64,000 nucleotides of DNA. Source: RYN-417 sp043745485 (GTDB lineage Bacteria > Patescibacteriota > Saccharimonadia > Saccharimonadales > JACDBH01). The first letter of the stretch is position 1. Each line of letters starts with the position of its first letter. Shown in pieces: positions 53,037-62,069 of this stretch. Below the pieces are notes generated by a model, which did no database searches, had not been told where the DNA came from, and was given only the letters and a program-made list of their open reading frames with translations. The translations under genes were made by a program, and so were the position numbers. The stretch lies in assembly GCA_043745485.1 (NCBI GenBank), contig JAYTSU010000021.1, positions 4,972 through 68,971 of the forward strand, read 5' to 3'.

Positions 53037-53924
53037 TTACTTATAAAACACCTTCTCCTCTACACGCACGTCCATATATTCCACCGGCGACGCCCCGCTA
53101 TCCCGAGCCGCCAAAAAGTCCCCAATCTGAATACGAGCATTCCCTGCACTATCAGTCTTTATATAATAAGCCACGTCTTTTAGGCGTACATCTATTTCGT
53201 TGCCGCCACTCGGCAGCGTAAAGCTCACTATAGTTATCTTTTTAGCCTTTAGCTGAGCGGAAATAGAAGTCATAAACGCCACTGCATCAGTAGTGAGCGC
53301 TTGATCGCCAACGCGTAGCTCCAGTCCACTTTGATCCTGTACCATGAGTAGTTGGCCTGCTACGCTACTAATTAGCTTCTTGGACTCCGTAACGGCTTTA
53401 CCGGTTGAATCAAGCACAAACGAGTTAGTTCTGGTTGTAAGGATTACCGTAGGAGTTCTAACGTGCAAGGTTACTGATGGACGTCGCCCTATAATGGGCA
53501 AACCTACTGTCACAACATCGAGTTCCGGAAAATTATTTATTATCGAGTCCTGAACAGCAACTGTATTGATAGTTAGTTTATTCTTATTAACTAAGGAACC
53601 TTCAAGGACTTTGCCAATTCCTGATTTGTATTCGGTTACTGTCCGATATATTGACGCATCACCAACAAATGTAATCCCAGGAACCGTAGAAAGCGTTGTA
53701 CTATATGCAACGCTTAACAAAATAGCCCCTAGTGCAACCACGGTTGGAACCAGACGAAGTCTTTTTAATATCGTCTGCTTTTGATCTGTTATATGTCGGG
53801 CGCGTACACTGTCTTCACTGCGCGGCATATCATTGCCGTAATAAGTGGGCTTTGGCCGGTTTTGTGTTTGAGTAACTGGCGACCTCCGTCCTGATACTTT
53901 CTTTTTTTTAAACGGTAATGCCAC
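53037..53924 (-). CDS. ftsQ: FtsQ/DivIB-type cell division protein
   Basis: 295 aa. A basic N-terminal ~75 residues precede one membrane helix (about 60-78, LVPTVVALGAILLSVAY). Outside is a POTRA-like stretch (ITFVGDASIYRTVTEY...INNFPELDVVTVGLPIIGRRPSVTLHVRTP) with the FtsQ-like FVLDSTGKAV strand. Low sequence identity is normal for this family; position at the end of the dcw cluster, 0-1 bases from murG, supports the call. It would link FtsL-FtsI to the divisome. Confidence 0.78.
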   Translation of the reverse strand: MALPFKKKKVSGRRSPVTQTQNRPKPTYYGNDMPRSEDSVRARHITDQKQTILKRLRLVPTVVALGAILLSVAYSTTLSTVPGITFVGDASIYRTVTEYKSGIGKVLEGSLVNKNKLTINTVAVQDSIINNFPELDVVTVGLPIIGRRPSVTLHVRTPTVILTTRTNSFVLDSTGKAVTESKKLISSVAGQLLMVQDQSGLELRVGDQALTTDAVAFMTSISAQLKAKKITIVSFTLPSGGNEIDVRLKDVAYYIKTDSAGNARIQIGDFLAARDSGASPVEYMDVRVEEKVFYK

Positions 53925-55087
53925 TATTTTGCCCCCACTCCAAACGTCTTGAGCACTAGCTCCGCTAACTCAGTTGCGGCCTTTGGCTTGCCTATAGACT
54001 GCAATGCCACGGCAAGAGCATGACGTTTGCCTGCATTTCGCAACAAGTCATCTATAGCCGCAAAGAGCCCTTCCCTATCAGCGTGTGAGATGTGTAGCAC
54101 TAAGTTGTCATCTGCAAGATGCTTGGCGTTTGCGGTCTGGTGATCATCCGCTAATTGCCCAGGCACTACTATAGTTGCAATTCCCTGCACTGCAAGTTCA
54201 GCTACAACAGTAGCAGATGCACGGCTTGCAACCACATCGGCGGCACCTGTGTAACGAAAAACGTCAGAAACGAATCCCTTGACGACCACTCTTCTACGTT
54301 CGTCTGCCAAAAGCTCTTTGCTATATGCATGCTGCATATCTGTCTCATGGGCTGGACCAACAATGTGGAGGATTCCAAGATCATGATGATGCTGCATCAA
54401 GCGGCCTGCCACAGCCACAACGTCTTGGTTCAGCTGAGACGCACCCTGGCTCCCCCCTATAACTGTAATGACCTGTGAACATTCTAAAAGCCCTACATCT
54501 TTTCTGTATTCTGTAATCAGAGTAGGATTTAACATTTTAAAATCAGATGATACGGGTGTACCGGTGTAGACCATGCTGCTTTCAGGATAAGCATAAAACT
54601 GCGTTGGCATTCCCGTTGCATGTACAGTAGCCCATTTTGAGATAATTCGGTTTGCAAGACCGGGTGTTGAGTCAGAGTCGTGTGTAATAAAAGGTATGTT
54701 AAGGTGTGCCGCAGCGAGCCCAACAGGCACCCCCACGTAACCCCCTTTAATCAAAATTCCGTCAGGGCGTAATTCTCTTAGCATTTTCCGCGCTTGCGCA
54801 TACCCCTTAACCACCCGGCCAACGTCTCGAATGTTCCGTGCAAATGTAGGAACATCCATCAGACGTTCAAGTCGGCTTAATCCAGCATAGCGGCGGTATT
54901 TCCCCGCTCTAACTAGCCTCACCTCATCAATAGCAGGCTCATCCTCAAATAAATGCAAAAATTTGGCGTCTGTTTCGCAGACACCTACAAGCCTTACGCT
55001 CGGGTCGAGGCGCTTAAGCTCACGCGCGACGGCGAGCAGCGGTGTAATATGTCCGCCGCTGCCCCCGCCCGTTAGTAGGATCGTCAT
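53924..55087 (-). CDS. murG: UDP-GlcNAc:lipid I GlcNAc transferase MurG
   Basis: 387 aa GT-B glycosyltransferase. LLTGGGSGGHITPLLAVA is the first Gly-rich loop, GGYVGVPVGLAAAHLNIPFITHDSD the lipid site, VIGGSQGASQLN the second Gly loop, VVASRASATVVAELAVQG and LADDHQTANAKHL the UDP site. It makes lipid II. The ATG overlaps the ftsW end by 68 bases in another frame. Confidence 0.95.
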   Translation of the reverse strand: MTILLTGGGSGGHITPLLAVARELKRLDPSVRLVGVCETDAKFLHLFEDEPAIDEVRLVRAGKYRRYAGLSRLERLMDVPTFARNIRDVGRVVKGYAQARKMLRELRPDGILIKGGYVGVPVGLAAAHLNIPFITHDSDSTPGLANRIISKWATVHATGMPTQFYAYPESSMVYTGTPVSSDFKMLNPTLITEYRKDVGLLECSQVITVIGGSQGASQLNQDVVAVAGRLMQHHHDLGILHIVGPAHETDMQHAYSKELLADERRRVVVKGFVSDVFRYTGAADVVASRASATVVAELAVQGIATIVVPGQLADDHQTANAKHLADDNLVLHISHADREGLFAAIDDLLRNAGKRHALAVALQSIGKPKAATELAELVLKTFGVGAK

Positions 55088-56264
55088 TATACGGATCTCC
55101 TAGTTGATTATTAGCAATACTATACCTACTATACCGCGAAATCTGGAAAGCTAGGCCTAAAGCGGCTGTGACAAACAACACACTGGTTCCTCCCGTACTA
55201 ATAAACGGCAACGTGATGCCTTTGAGTGGTAAAAGTCCAATCATGGCGCCAATGTTTATAGCCGCTTGCACACTAAACCACGCCAACATACCGGTCACTA
55301 AAAAGCCGGCAAAATCATCCGGAGCTTTTTCGATTATTTTAGCTAAGCGACCAAAGAAAACGGCGTACGCGGCCAAGATTAAAGTCATCCCCACAAAGCC
55401 AAATTTCTCTGATAGAATAGCAAAAATAGAGTCGTTAGATGCTTCAGGTAGATAACCATACGCCTGGACACTCTTACCAAGACCCAGGCCAAACATTCCC
55501 CCTGACCCAACTGCAATGAGCGCTTGGCATGACTGATAGCCTGTAGTTTGACAGTTGGCTGCTGGGTGCAAAAACGTCAACAGACGTTGCCGACGATACG
55601 GAATGGCTGAGATGAGCAATATAATGCCAATGGCAACCGTACCACCTATCATCATAATACGCTTGAGTGGCAATCCTGCCACAAACACCATAGCAGCAAT
55701 CATGCCGATCATCACCGCAGTCGAACCGAGATCACTTTCTAATAGCCCAACCACTATAGCGATAGCTACTAAGCATATAGCGAGCGGTTTCAATGTTGTT
55801 TGCCAATTATCTAATAGGCCTGATTTTTTGCTACGCGCCAATAAGTCGGCTAACCAAATGAGTAAAGTAAACTTAATAAGCTCAGCCGCTTGAAAAGAAA
55901 ACCCTCCGATCTGTACCCATCTATACGCACCATTTACCCGAGCGCCAAAGAACTGCACCGCCAGAGCTGTAATGATTGATGCAATAATAAGGGGCTTTAT
56001 AGCATGTCGCCACCACTGATATGGCACTCGCGAAAGCAAGACAAAAGCTATACCACCAAGCCCCACCGCAACTAACTGTTTGGTAATATAATATGCTTCC
56101 GAGACATTATTATGGTTACTAACACCTGGACTAATGGCATACACAACCACAACTCCAATGCCTAGAAGCCCGGTTGCAATCAACGGCAACCAATAATCCG
56201 GCCTATGGCGACGCTGTTCTGTGTTATTACTATTTGGCCGTCGACGAGCCCGTAATGTTTGCAT
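55020..56264 (-). CDS. ftsW: SEDS glycosyltransferase FtsW/RodA type
   Basis: 414 aa polytopic SEDS protein with about ten helices. GARVNGAYRWVQIGGFSFQAAELIKF, LESDLGSTAVMIGM, GYQSCQALIAVGSGGMFG and GLLPLKGITLPFISTGGTS are the SEDS signatures. Peptidoglycan polymerase acting with the PBP encoded upstream. The terminal ~25 residues (PTNGRGQRRTYYTAARRR) run into murG; the long overlap is unusual and the tail may be poorly conserved. Confidence 0.94.
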   Translation of the reverse strand: MQTLRARRRPNSNNTEQRRHRPDYWLPLIATGLLGIGVVVVYAISPGVSNHNNVSEAYYITKQLVAVGLGGIAFVLLSRVPYQWWRHAIKPLIIASIITALAVQFFGARVNGAYRWVQIGGFSFQAAELIKFTLLIWLADLLARSKKSGLLDNWQTTLKPLAICLVAIAIVVGLLESDLGSTAVMIGMIAAMVFVAGLPLKRIMMIGGTVAIGIILLISAIPYRRQRLLTFLHPAANCQTTGYQSCQALIAVGSGGMFGLGLGKSVQAYGYLPEASNDSIFAILSEKFGFVGMTLILAAYAVFFGRLAKIIEKAPDDFAGFLVTGMLAWFSVQAAINIGAMIGLLPLKGITLPFISTGGTSVLFVTAALGLAFQISRYSRYSIANNQLGDPYNDDPTNGRGQRRTYYTAARRRA

Positions 56265-56281
56265 GTTTGTTGTTGCTTTGT

Positions 56282-57322
56282 TTATAACTGTTTACTAAAA
56301 AAGAACAGAGCCAGCCCAATTACGCCCATTACTTGGCCAATAATCCAAAAGCGCATAGTAACCTTGGTTTCTTCCCAGCCCAGTGCTTCAAAGTGATGAT
56401 GGATTGGAGCAATTCTGAAAATCTTCTTGCCGTGCCTGAGTTTCTTGGACGTCATCTGGAGCGCACTTGAACCAGCCTCTACAACAAAAAGGAGCCCAAT
56501 AACTGGTAAAATCAACACCGTATCCGTAAGCATTGCAACTACTCCCAGTGCAGTCCCCAGGGCAAATGATCCCACATCTCCCATAAAGAACCGTGCTGGA
56601 AATATGTTAAACCAGGTGTAACTGAGGAGTGTCCCTACAATCGTCATGCAGAATCCCGCAATGCCGTAGCGCTTCTCTAAAAATGCAATGATTGCATACA
56701 TTGCAAACGCAATTGCCGAGAGACCGCCTGCCAGTCCATCAAGTCCATCGGTGATATTAACAGCATTAGCGGTAGACACGACTACCAAAACAAACAATGG
56801 CACTATCAACCAGCCTAGATGTAACGGGTTATTCAAAAGTGGAATGTGAATGCTATTTACGTCAAGCTTAACGTAAAACCACCAACCGCCGACCAGTGCC
56901 ACCATCGTAATCAAAAACATCTTCATCTTGGCACGCATACCTGCTATGCCACCGTTGCTATGGATGTTAAACATATCATCTACAAACCCAATAAGCCCGG
57001 CACCAACCATGGCAGCCAATGGGAGCCAGGTTTCTGTACGTTGTAGGTTTGATGTAAGCGTAACTATGAGTGTGGCCAGTACAAAAATAATACCGGCTGC
57101 GGTTGGAATATTCCTGCGATGCTTTGCGCCATGCAGTTTCTGAAAAACTGTTGCTATGCCACCTGAAACGTCTGTGGTACGCGCTTTCTTCCACCACTGG
57201 TGCTTATAGGCATAGGTGGTATAAAGTGGCGTTAGAAGCATACTGAATGTAAAGCCCGCGAATCCGAGGAGTAAAATATGCGTCAATGTGCTTATATCAA
57301 CGGTGATGTTTACGACTGACAT
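56282..57322 (-). CDS. mraY: Phospho-MurNAc-pentapeptide transferase MraY
   Basis: 346 aa, ten helices. VGFVDDMFNI carries the Asp pair, NAVNITDGLDGLAGG the nucleotide site and FMGDVGSFALG the catalytic Asp; APIHHHFEALGW is the HHH loop. Makes lipid I. A TATACT element ends 10 bases before the ATG, so the mraY-ftsW-murG-ftsQ part may be transcribed separately as well. Confidence 0.96.
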   Translation of the reverse strand: MSVVNITVDISTLTHILLLGFAGFTFSMLLTPLYTTYAYKHQWWKKARTTDVSGGIATVFQKLHGAKHRRNIPTAAGIIFVLATLIVTLTSNLQRTETWLPLAAMVGAGLIGFVDDMFNIHSNGGIAGMRAKMKMFLITMVALVGGWWFYVKLDVNSIHIPLLNNPLHLGWLIVPLFVLVVVSTANAVNITDGLDGLAGGLSAIAFAMYAIIAFLEKRYGIAGFCMTIVGTLLSYTWFNIFPARFFMGDVGSFALGTALGVVAMLTDTVLILPVIGLLFVVEAGSSALQMTSKKLRHGKKIFRIAPIHHHFEALGWEETKVTMRFWIIGQVMGVIGLALFFFSKQL

Positions 57323-57346
57323 GCTAGGCCTAAGTATAGTGTTTTT

Positions 57347-58420
57347 TTAGTCATTTTTATAGCGTTTTGTCCTGTACATATCAATATACCACGCCAAGCG
57401 CCAAATGAGTGGCTTGTAAACAAAATCTCTGGCACGAATATAGTCAACCTGATAGCCGCCAAAACTCCGCTTGAACTCCGAATATCCGTTACGTGGATGG
57501 TTGGCACTTCGGTTCTTTTCCGATACTATGCCCCAGAAATTATAATGAAGCGCTTCAGGAATGTTGGCCTGAATATATTTCATGACTTCATATTGCAACA
57601 GATGTGGTGCCGACAGGTCACGTTGCACATCCGAACTTGCCGCGTGCAAATAACTGCCTTCTTTGCCATAGATTGCTACGAGCGATGCAGCCAAGACTTC
57701 ACCATCCTTTTCAGCAAAAAAAAGCTTTTCATACCCACTTGGTGCCATGCACGCAAACTGCTTGCGGTAATAGTCATCCGGATACTTCCCAATCCCGCCT
57801 TTTCGGCTGTTGAGTGCGTTCAGCATAATAATAAATATTTCTAAATCTTTTGTGTCACTGCTCATACGCACCGTCACACCCTCTTTTACGGCCCGCCTTA
57901 AATAATACGGTAATTTTTTACGCATACCATGTTCGCGTAACCACGCTAGAAGTGCTGTCTCGTCTTTTTGTAAGTCCACGAGCCACACACGTTCTGCCTG
58001 GCTAAAGATATAAGCCTGTTTAGGATTCAGGGTGTCCAAAGCCTGTTCAGCCACTTCGCCGCGGATTATGTCTGGATCAACGCGCAGAAACGCTGCTCCA
58101 CTCTTACCCTTAAAATAGTTCTGTATAGCTCTGTACGCTTCAGTAGTAAGTTCCTGATTATCATAATCTAACACAAGCCCCCGTGGGCTGTACCAAAACC
58201 TGCCAATTTTGAGCTTTTTAAGTGCAAATTGTCCTGTTGCCACCAACTTTTTACCATCATAGACACCAATCCGTTCAAATTGCAGCGCACTCGACTCCAT
58301 AAAGTCTCCCCACTCCCAGGTGTGAAAAAAGGTCACATGTGCTTTGTGCATTCGGCGCTTTAAAAAGTCATCGTATTCATTATGTTGCTCATCACCAATC
58401 TGGTTAACCGTTAAATGCAT
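57347..58420 (-). CDS. FemX/FemAB-type peptidoglycan bridge aminoacyltransferase
   Basis: 357 aa. HTWEWGDFMES, VATGQFALKKLKIGRFWYSPRGLVLDYDN, FLRVDPDI and KKLPYYLRRAVKEGVTVR are FemAB-family signatures of tandem GNAT domains. It adds an amino acid from aminoacyl-tRNA to the side chain of lipid II. With a sortase in the window, it suggests a cross-bridged, Gram-positive-like wall. The ATG overlaps the aminotransferase end by 17 bases. Confidence 0.9.
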   Translation of the reverse strand: MHLTVNQIGDEQHNEYDDFLKRRMHKAHVTFFHTWEWGDFMESSALQFERIGVYDGKKLVATGQFALKKLKIGRFWYSPRGLVLDYDNQELTTEAYRAIQNYFKGKSGAAFLRVDPDIIRGEVAEQALDTLNPKQAYIFSQAERVWLVDLQKDETALLAWLREHGMRKKLPYYLRRAVKEGVTVRMSSDTKDLEIFIIMLNALNSRKGGIGKYPDDYYRKQFACMAPSGYEKLFFAEKDGEVLAASLVAIYGKEGSYLHAASSDVQRDLSAPHLLQYEVMKYIQANIPEALHYNFWGIVSEKNRSANHPRNGYSEFKRSFGGYQVDYIRARDFVYKPLIWRLAWYIDMYRTKRYKND

Positions 58421-59573
58421 TCGCTATCTCCTGTGCAGTTTCTGTTGAGATCCTTAAATCGGTGGGAAGGTTCAAGATTCGGGATGATATATCCTCCGCA
58501 ATCGGACATGATCCAGCTACATAACTATACTGTGTAAGATCGTGCACCCCAGGGAAAAATAACGGCCTGTACCATTTGCCTATATACATGCCTTTTTTTC
58601 TGAATTCTGTAAAAAGCTGGTCGGCTTCGGCTGCAGTTTTTGCAAGCACTGGAAACCTCACTAGTGCAAAGTGCGAACCTTCTGGCAGACTCACTGCCTT
58701 CACTAAAGTAGTCCGGGAACCTAGCGCATGACTGTATAGTTTGCTAAGTTCAGCACGATGCGCATAATTCTCATTGTATCCAGAATAGGCTTTGAGTATT
58801 TTTCTAATCTGCCACTTTCGTAACCGTTGGCACGGTTCAAAATTAACCGCTCGCTCTTCTATAGGCATGATAGGGCTTCTAAACAGTCTAGTTGCAATAA
58901 AAAAATTTCTGCAAGCAGTACTCAAAGAAACAGGTAGTCTATTTAGGATCCCGTTCAGGCGTGGGTATAACCATACGCGTGCGCTCACTATGGCGTTTGT
59001 TTTCGGCACATTTTCAAGCTTGTATATCAGCTTTTTGCGAAATTCAGCATCTGCTATAGCAGAGCTTACCCATACCGCCCCGCCAAAATTAGTTTTTAGG
59101 AATTTTTCAGCACCAAAGCTGTGGACTGAAACATCGGCAGCAGGTATTCCATTAGTTTTATGTATATAACCTAGGCAGTGCGCTGAATCTTCGACTAAGA
59201 GTATTTGTGTCGAATGAGCTACCGCGGACTTTACAGCCTCTATCTCTGCCGGTATGCCGAACGTATGCTGTACTACCACCGCTCTAACCTCATCACTAAT
59301 TAACTCTCTAACTGTCTGAGACGTTACTGAAAATGTTTGTTCAGAAATATCACCATATACTGGTGTATGACCGGCGGCAATTATAGGATTTATAGCGCTG
59401 ACACAAGTAAATGCTTGGGTAATAACCTTGCCTGTGCCCTTCTGCTCAGCTACTTCATGAAAGACCAGCTCCATGCCGTGACGAGCCCGTGAGACAATAA
59501 ACCAATCATCCGGATGTGTACCACTGGTTTCAGCCAGTTTTTGTTTTAATAACAGCTCGTTTTTATGTGTCAT
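58404..59573 (-). CDS. DegT/DnrJ/EryC1-family PLP aminotransferase
   Basis: 389 aa fold-type I PLP enzyme. GYIHKTNGIPAADVSVHSFGAEKFLKTNFGGA contains the PLP-binding Lys (AEKFLK), and LLVEDSAHCLGY the Asp that contacts the pyridine nitrogen. Family members aminate keto-sugars. Its position between ftsI and femX in the wall cluster suggests a modified wall sugar or amino acid, but this is inference. TATAAT (plus 59583-59588) ends 9 bases before the ATG. Confidence 0.85.
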   Translation of the reverse strand: MTHKNELLLKQKLAETSGTHPDDWFIVSRARHGMELVFHEVAEQKGTGKVITQAFTCVSAINPIIAAGHTPVYGDISEQTFSVTSQTVRELISDEVRAVVVQHTFGIPAEIEAVKSAVAHSTQILLVEDSAHCLGYIHKTNGIPAADVSVHSFGAEKFLKTNFGGAVWVSSAIADAEFRKKLIYKLENVPKTNAIVSARVWLYPRLNGILNRLPVSLSTACRNFFIATRLFRSPIMPIEERAVNFEPCQRLRKWQIRKILKAYSGYNENYAHRAELSKLYSHALGSRTTLVKAVSLPEGSHFALVRFPVLAKTAAEADQLFTEFRKKGMYIGKWYRPLFFPGVHDLTQYSYVAGSCPIAEDISSRILNLPTDLRISTETAQEIANAFNG

Positions 59574-59619
59574 TACTTAGTCATTATACAGTAGTCATGT
59601 GTCAGTGTTTGTGGTGCAG

Positions 59620-61395
59620 CTACAGGGCTGGCGAAACAGTGCCATTGTCAATTAATGCCTGTGTGATTGATGCAAAAATTGGTTCTGCCGCTCCAATACC
59701 GGCGCTTTCAACAATATGCGGTTCATGGCTTATTACGAGTATCGTATAATCCGGTTCACTGCCGCCAACAAAACCAAAAAAAGTACCGTCTGCCCTGTCG
59801 GTGTAGTATTTGCCATCAGGACCTGCGACTTCAGCAGTTCCTGTTTTACCCCCCACCATATAACCACTCCTGAGTGCATTTTTATACACAACCCCGGCGA
59901 CCTTGGTCATGATGTTTACGATGGTGTCGCTCGCAGCCTTTGAAACGGTGTTTTTCCTCAATGCTTTAGCAGACAGTTGCTTGCCGTCAACCTTATCAAT
60001 AATGTGCGGTTGCCAATAAGTACCTCCATTAACGACTGCTGTTGACGCTGCGGCCATCTGCATGAGGTTTACGCCCATTCCCTGACCAAACGAGGTGTTG
60101 GCATATTGAAAATTTAGTCCATAGCCTTTTTTAGGATCTGGCACAGTCCCCGAAGACTCAGCCGACTGCTCAATACCTGTTGGTTTGCCAAAAAAATAAT
60201 GGTTCGTCATATAGTCATACCAAAACGTGCGAGCTTTTTCATTAATAGTCCCGCCACCCGCTGCCTGCAATACTGCCACCACTCCAGTGTTCAACGACCG
60301 CTGCATAATACCTTGGAGATCCTCCTGCGGAATTCCCCATAAGTGACTGTTTTTTATTGTGAGGCCATCTATCACAACACTTCCGGTATTAGTAAATGAA
60401 AAATTCGAGTTTATGGCACCCGAATCGAGAGCGGCCGCTATGAGCAATGGTTTCATAATAGAACCAGGCTCAAGCTCATCAGTCACCGCTGCGTTCTTGT
60501 ATACTGAAGCGTCTGTGACCGCTCCATAATTAGCGGGATCAAACGATGGATATGAAGCCATCGCCTTTACCGCGCCCGTGTGCGTATCCATTATTATCAC
60601 ACTCCCTCGTTTGCTCGCGACGTTATTCAGCCCCTCCTTCAACTTTTCTTCGGCAATCCGCTGCATTCCAATATCAATAGTCAAATTAACCGATTTACCT
60701 TTTTTAGGGTCCACCAAAATATTATCTTTATTAGCTGCTAGCGGAACACCATCGAGATCAGTTGTAGCTTTTAAATATCCAGGTTTACCGCTGAGCTCAT
60801 CATTAAAATAACCTTCAAGCCCATATTGTCCCTTGCCCTCGTTATTCACGAAACCCAAAAGCTGTGCAGCCAATGTACCGTCAGGATATGTCCGGTATGA
60901 CTCTTCCTGGGTACCTAAGCCGTTATAGCCAAGATCTTTAATCTTATTACTTTGCTCACGCGTGAGTTTCTTAGCCAATATGACATACCTAAGTTTTGGT
61001 GTCTTTAAAATTTCAATAATTTTATTCGTATCACCACCAGTAATTTTGGAAATTGCTGCCGCCTCTTTTAGTACATCTTTTACATATTTTGGATCGGCAT
61101 ACACCAAATATTTCTTCTCATTTAATACAAGGGGTGTCGATTTGTCGCCGTCATATGCATATATTGTTCCTCGTTCTGCCGGGATTTCGTATTGCTTCAG
61201 TTGTGACTGCAGTGCAGCCTTGTGATAATAATCATGACGGATAACTTGTAAATAAAACAACCGGACGACAAATACAACGGTTAAAAATAGCAAGCAGCTA
61301 TAAATTATGCGGACGCGCTTAACAGCACTCACCGGTGTAATTTTGCGGGGAATGTTTTTAGGTTTTTGGCTTTGGTACGGCGTTACTGCGGGCAC
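59620..61395 (-). CDS. ftsI: Division-specific transpeptidase (PBP3/FtsI type)
   Basis: 591 aa class B PBP. One membrane helix (about 28-47), dimerisation domain, then transpeptidase motifs: SxxK in EPGSIMKPLL (about residue 311), SxN in QRSLNTGVV, and KTGTAEVAG. It cross-links septal peptidoglycan together with FtsW. No PASTA domains at the C-terminus. Follows ftsL by 11 bases. Confidence 0.95.
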   Translation of the reverse strand: MPAVTPYQSQKPKNIPRKITPVSAVKRVRIIYSCLLFLTVVFVVRLFYLQVIRHDYYHKAALQSQLKQYEIPAERGTIYAYDGDKSTPLVLNEKKYLVYADPKYVKDVLKEAAAISKITGGDTNKIIEILKTPKLRYVILAKKLTREQSNKIKDLGYNGLGTQEESYRTYPDGTLAAQLLGFVNNEGKGQYGLEGYFNDELSGKPGYLKATTDLDGVPLAANKDNILVDPKKGKSVNLTIDIGMQRIAEEKLKEGLNNVASKRGSVIIMDTHTGAVKAMASYPSFDPANYGAVTDASVYKNAAVTDELEPGSIMKPLLIAAALDSGAINSNFSFTNTGSVVIDGLTIKNSHLWGIPQEDLQGIMQRSLNTGVVAVLQAAGGGTINEKARTFWYDYMTNHYFFGKPTGIEQSAESSGTVPDPKKGYGLNFQYANTSFGQGMGVNLMQMAAASTAVVNGGTYWQPHIIDKVDGKQLSAKALRKNTVSKAASDTIVNIMTKVAGVVYKNALRSGYMVGGKTGTAEVAGPDGKYYTDRADGTFFGFVGGSEPDYTILVISHEPHIVESAGIGAAEPIFASITQALIDNGTVSPAL

Positions 61396-61406
61396 GTTTA
61401 ATTAAC

Positions 61407-61754
61407 TCAGTTCTGGACTACAGACGTTGGCGCAACAGAAACTAACGAATTAGAAACAGCGCTATTCTTAGCGCGGTCGAGTGCCTGTAGCCTAGCGGAG
61501 GCAACTTCTAATTCATCGTGTTCAGTCTGAAGCGTTGAGGCCTGCGTTCGCAGTGAATTAATTTTATAGCCGTAGGCGTTTGTCTTAGTCACCTGTGTAA
61601 GGTACAGAAGTCCGAGGATGCATGCAAGCACAATAAGCACAATCGTGTTACTGATAGGCCCAAAACCTTTCAGTTCACGTTTAAAGCTTATGGCATTCTG
61701 ATTACGCGTGGCATACCGTTGTCGGCCCATCGCAAGTGAAGATGAGTATGTCAT
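61407..61754 (-). CDS. ftsL: FtsL-like cell division protein
   Basis: 115 aa bitopic protein: basic inside region, one helix (about 35-56, NTIVLIVLACILGLLYL), then a leucine-rich exterior coiled coil (INSLRTQASTLQTEHDELEVASARLQAL). Size, topology and position between rsmH and ftsI fit FtsL/DivIC; sequence alone is not decisive. Confidence 0.8.
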   Translation of the reverse strand: MTYSSSLAMGRQRYATRNQNAISFKRELKGFGPISNTIVLIVLACILGLLYLTQVTKTNAYGYKINSLRTQASTLQTEHDELEVASARLQALDRAKNSAVSNSLVSVAPTSVVQN

Positions 61755-62069
61755 GTTTAGTACTTTTTTGTTTTTATAGTTGTTGTAAGGGTTATTTCAG
61801 AGTATGTTTTTAGTCTTTGGTAAAGAGTTTGCTTAGTACCTCAAGCCACCGTCTTAGCGGCAGCTTGAGGCGTTATAAGAATCCTTAAAGGACTCTTACC
61901 CGGACTTTGTAGGCTCGGGAGCTACTTTTTACCGTAATTGGCATTAAGCTATTCCCCTTTCTTTTTTTCGGTGATTCGTACAATGCGCATTCTGAGCGAA
62001 TACCTGCGTCAGAAAATATCACCGTAACTTAAGTACGTTTCAATTTTCTTGCTCGGTTTTCATCTCAGA
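61755..62069 (-). other. Structured spacer between rsmH and ftsL
   Basis: 315 bases without a gene but with several hairpins. H1: CCTCAAGC 61839-61846 with GCTTGAGG 61863-61870. H2: 61877-61885 with 61889-61897, one mismatch. H3: CGGTGAT 61969-61975 with ATCACCG 62018-62024, containing ATTCG/CGAAT. Long, structured spacers are unexpected in a dcw operon and suggest mRNA processing, attenuation or a leader element. No riboswitch class recognised. Confidence 0.45.
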
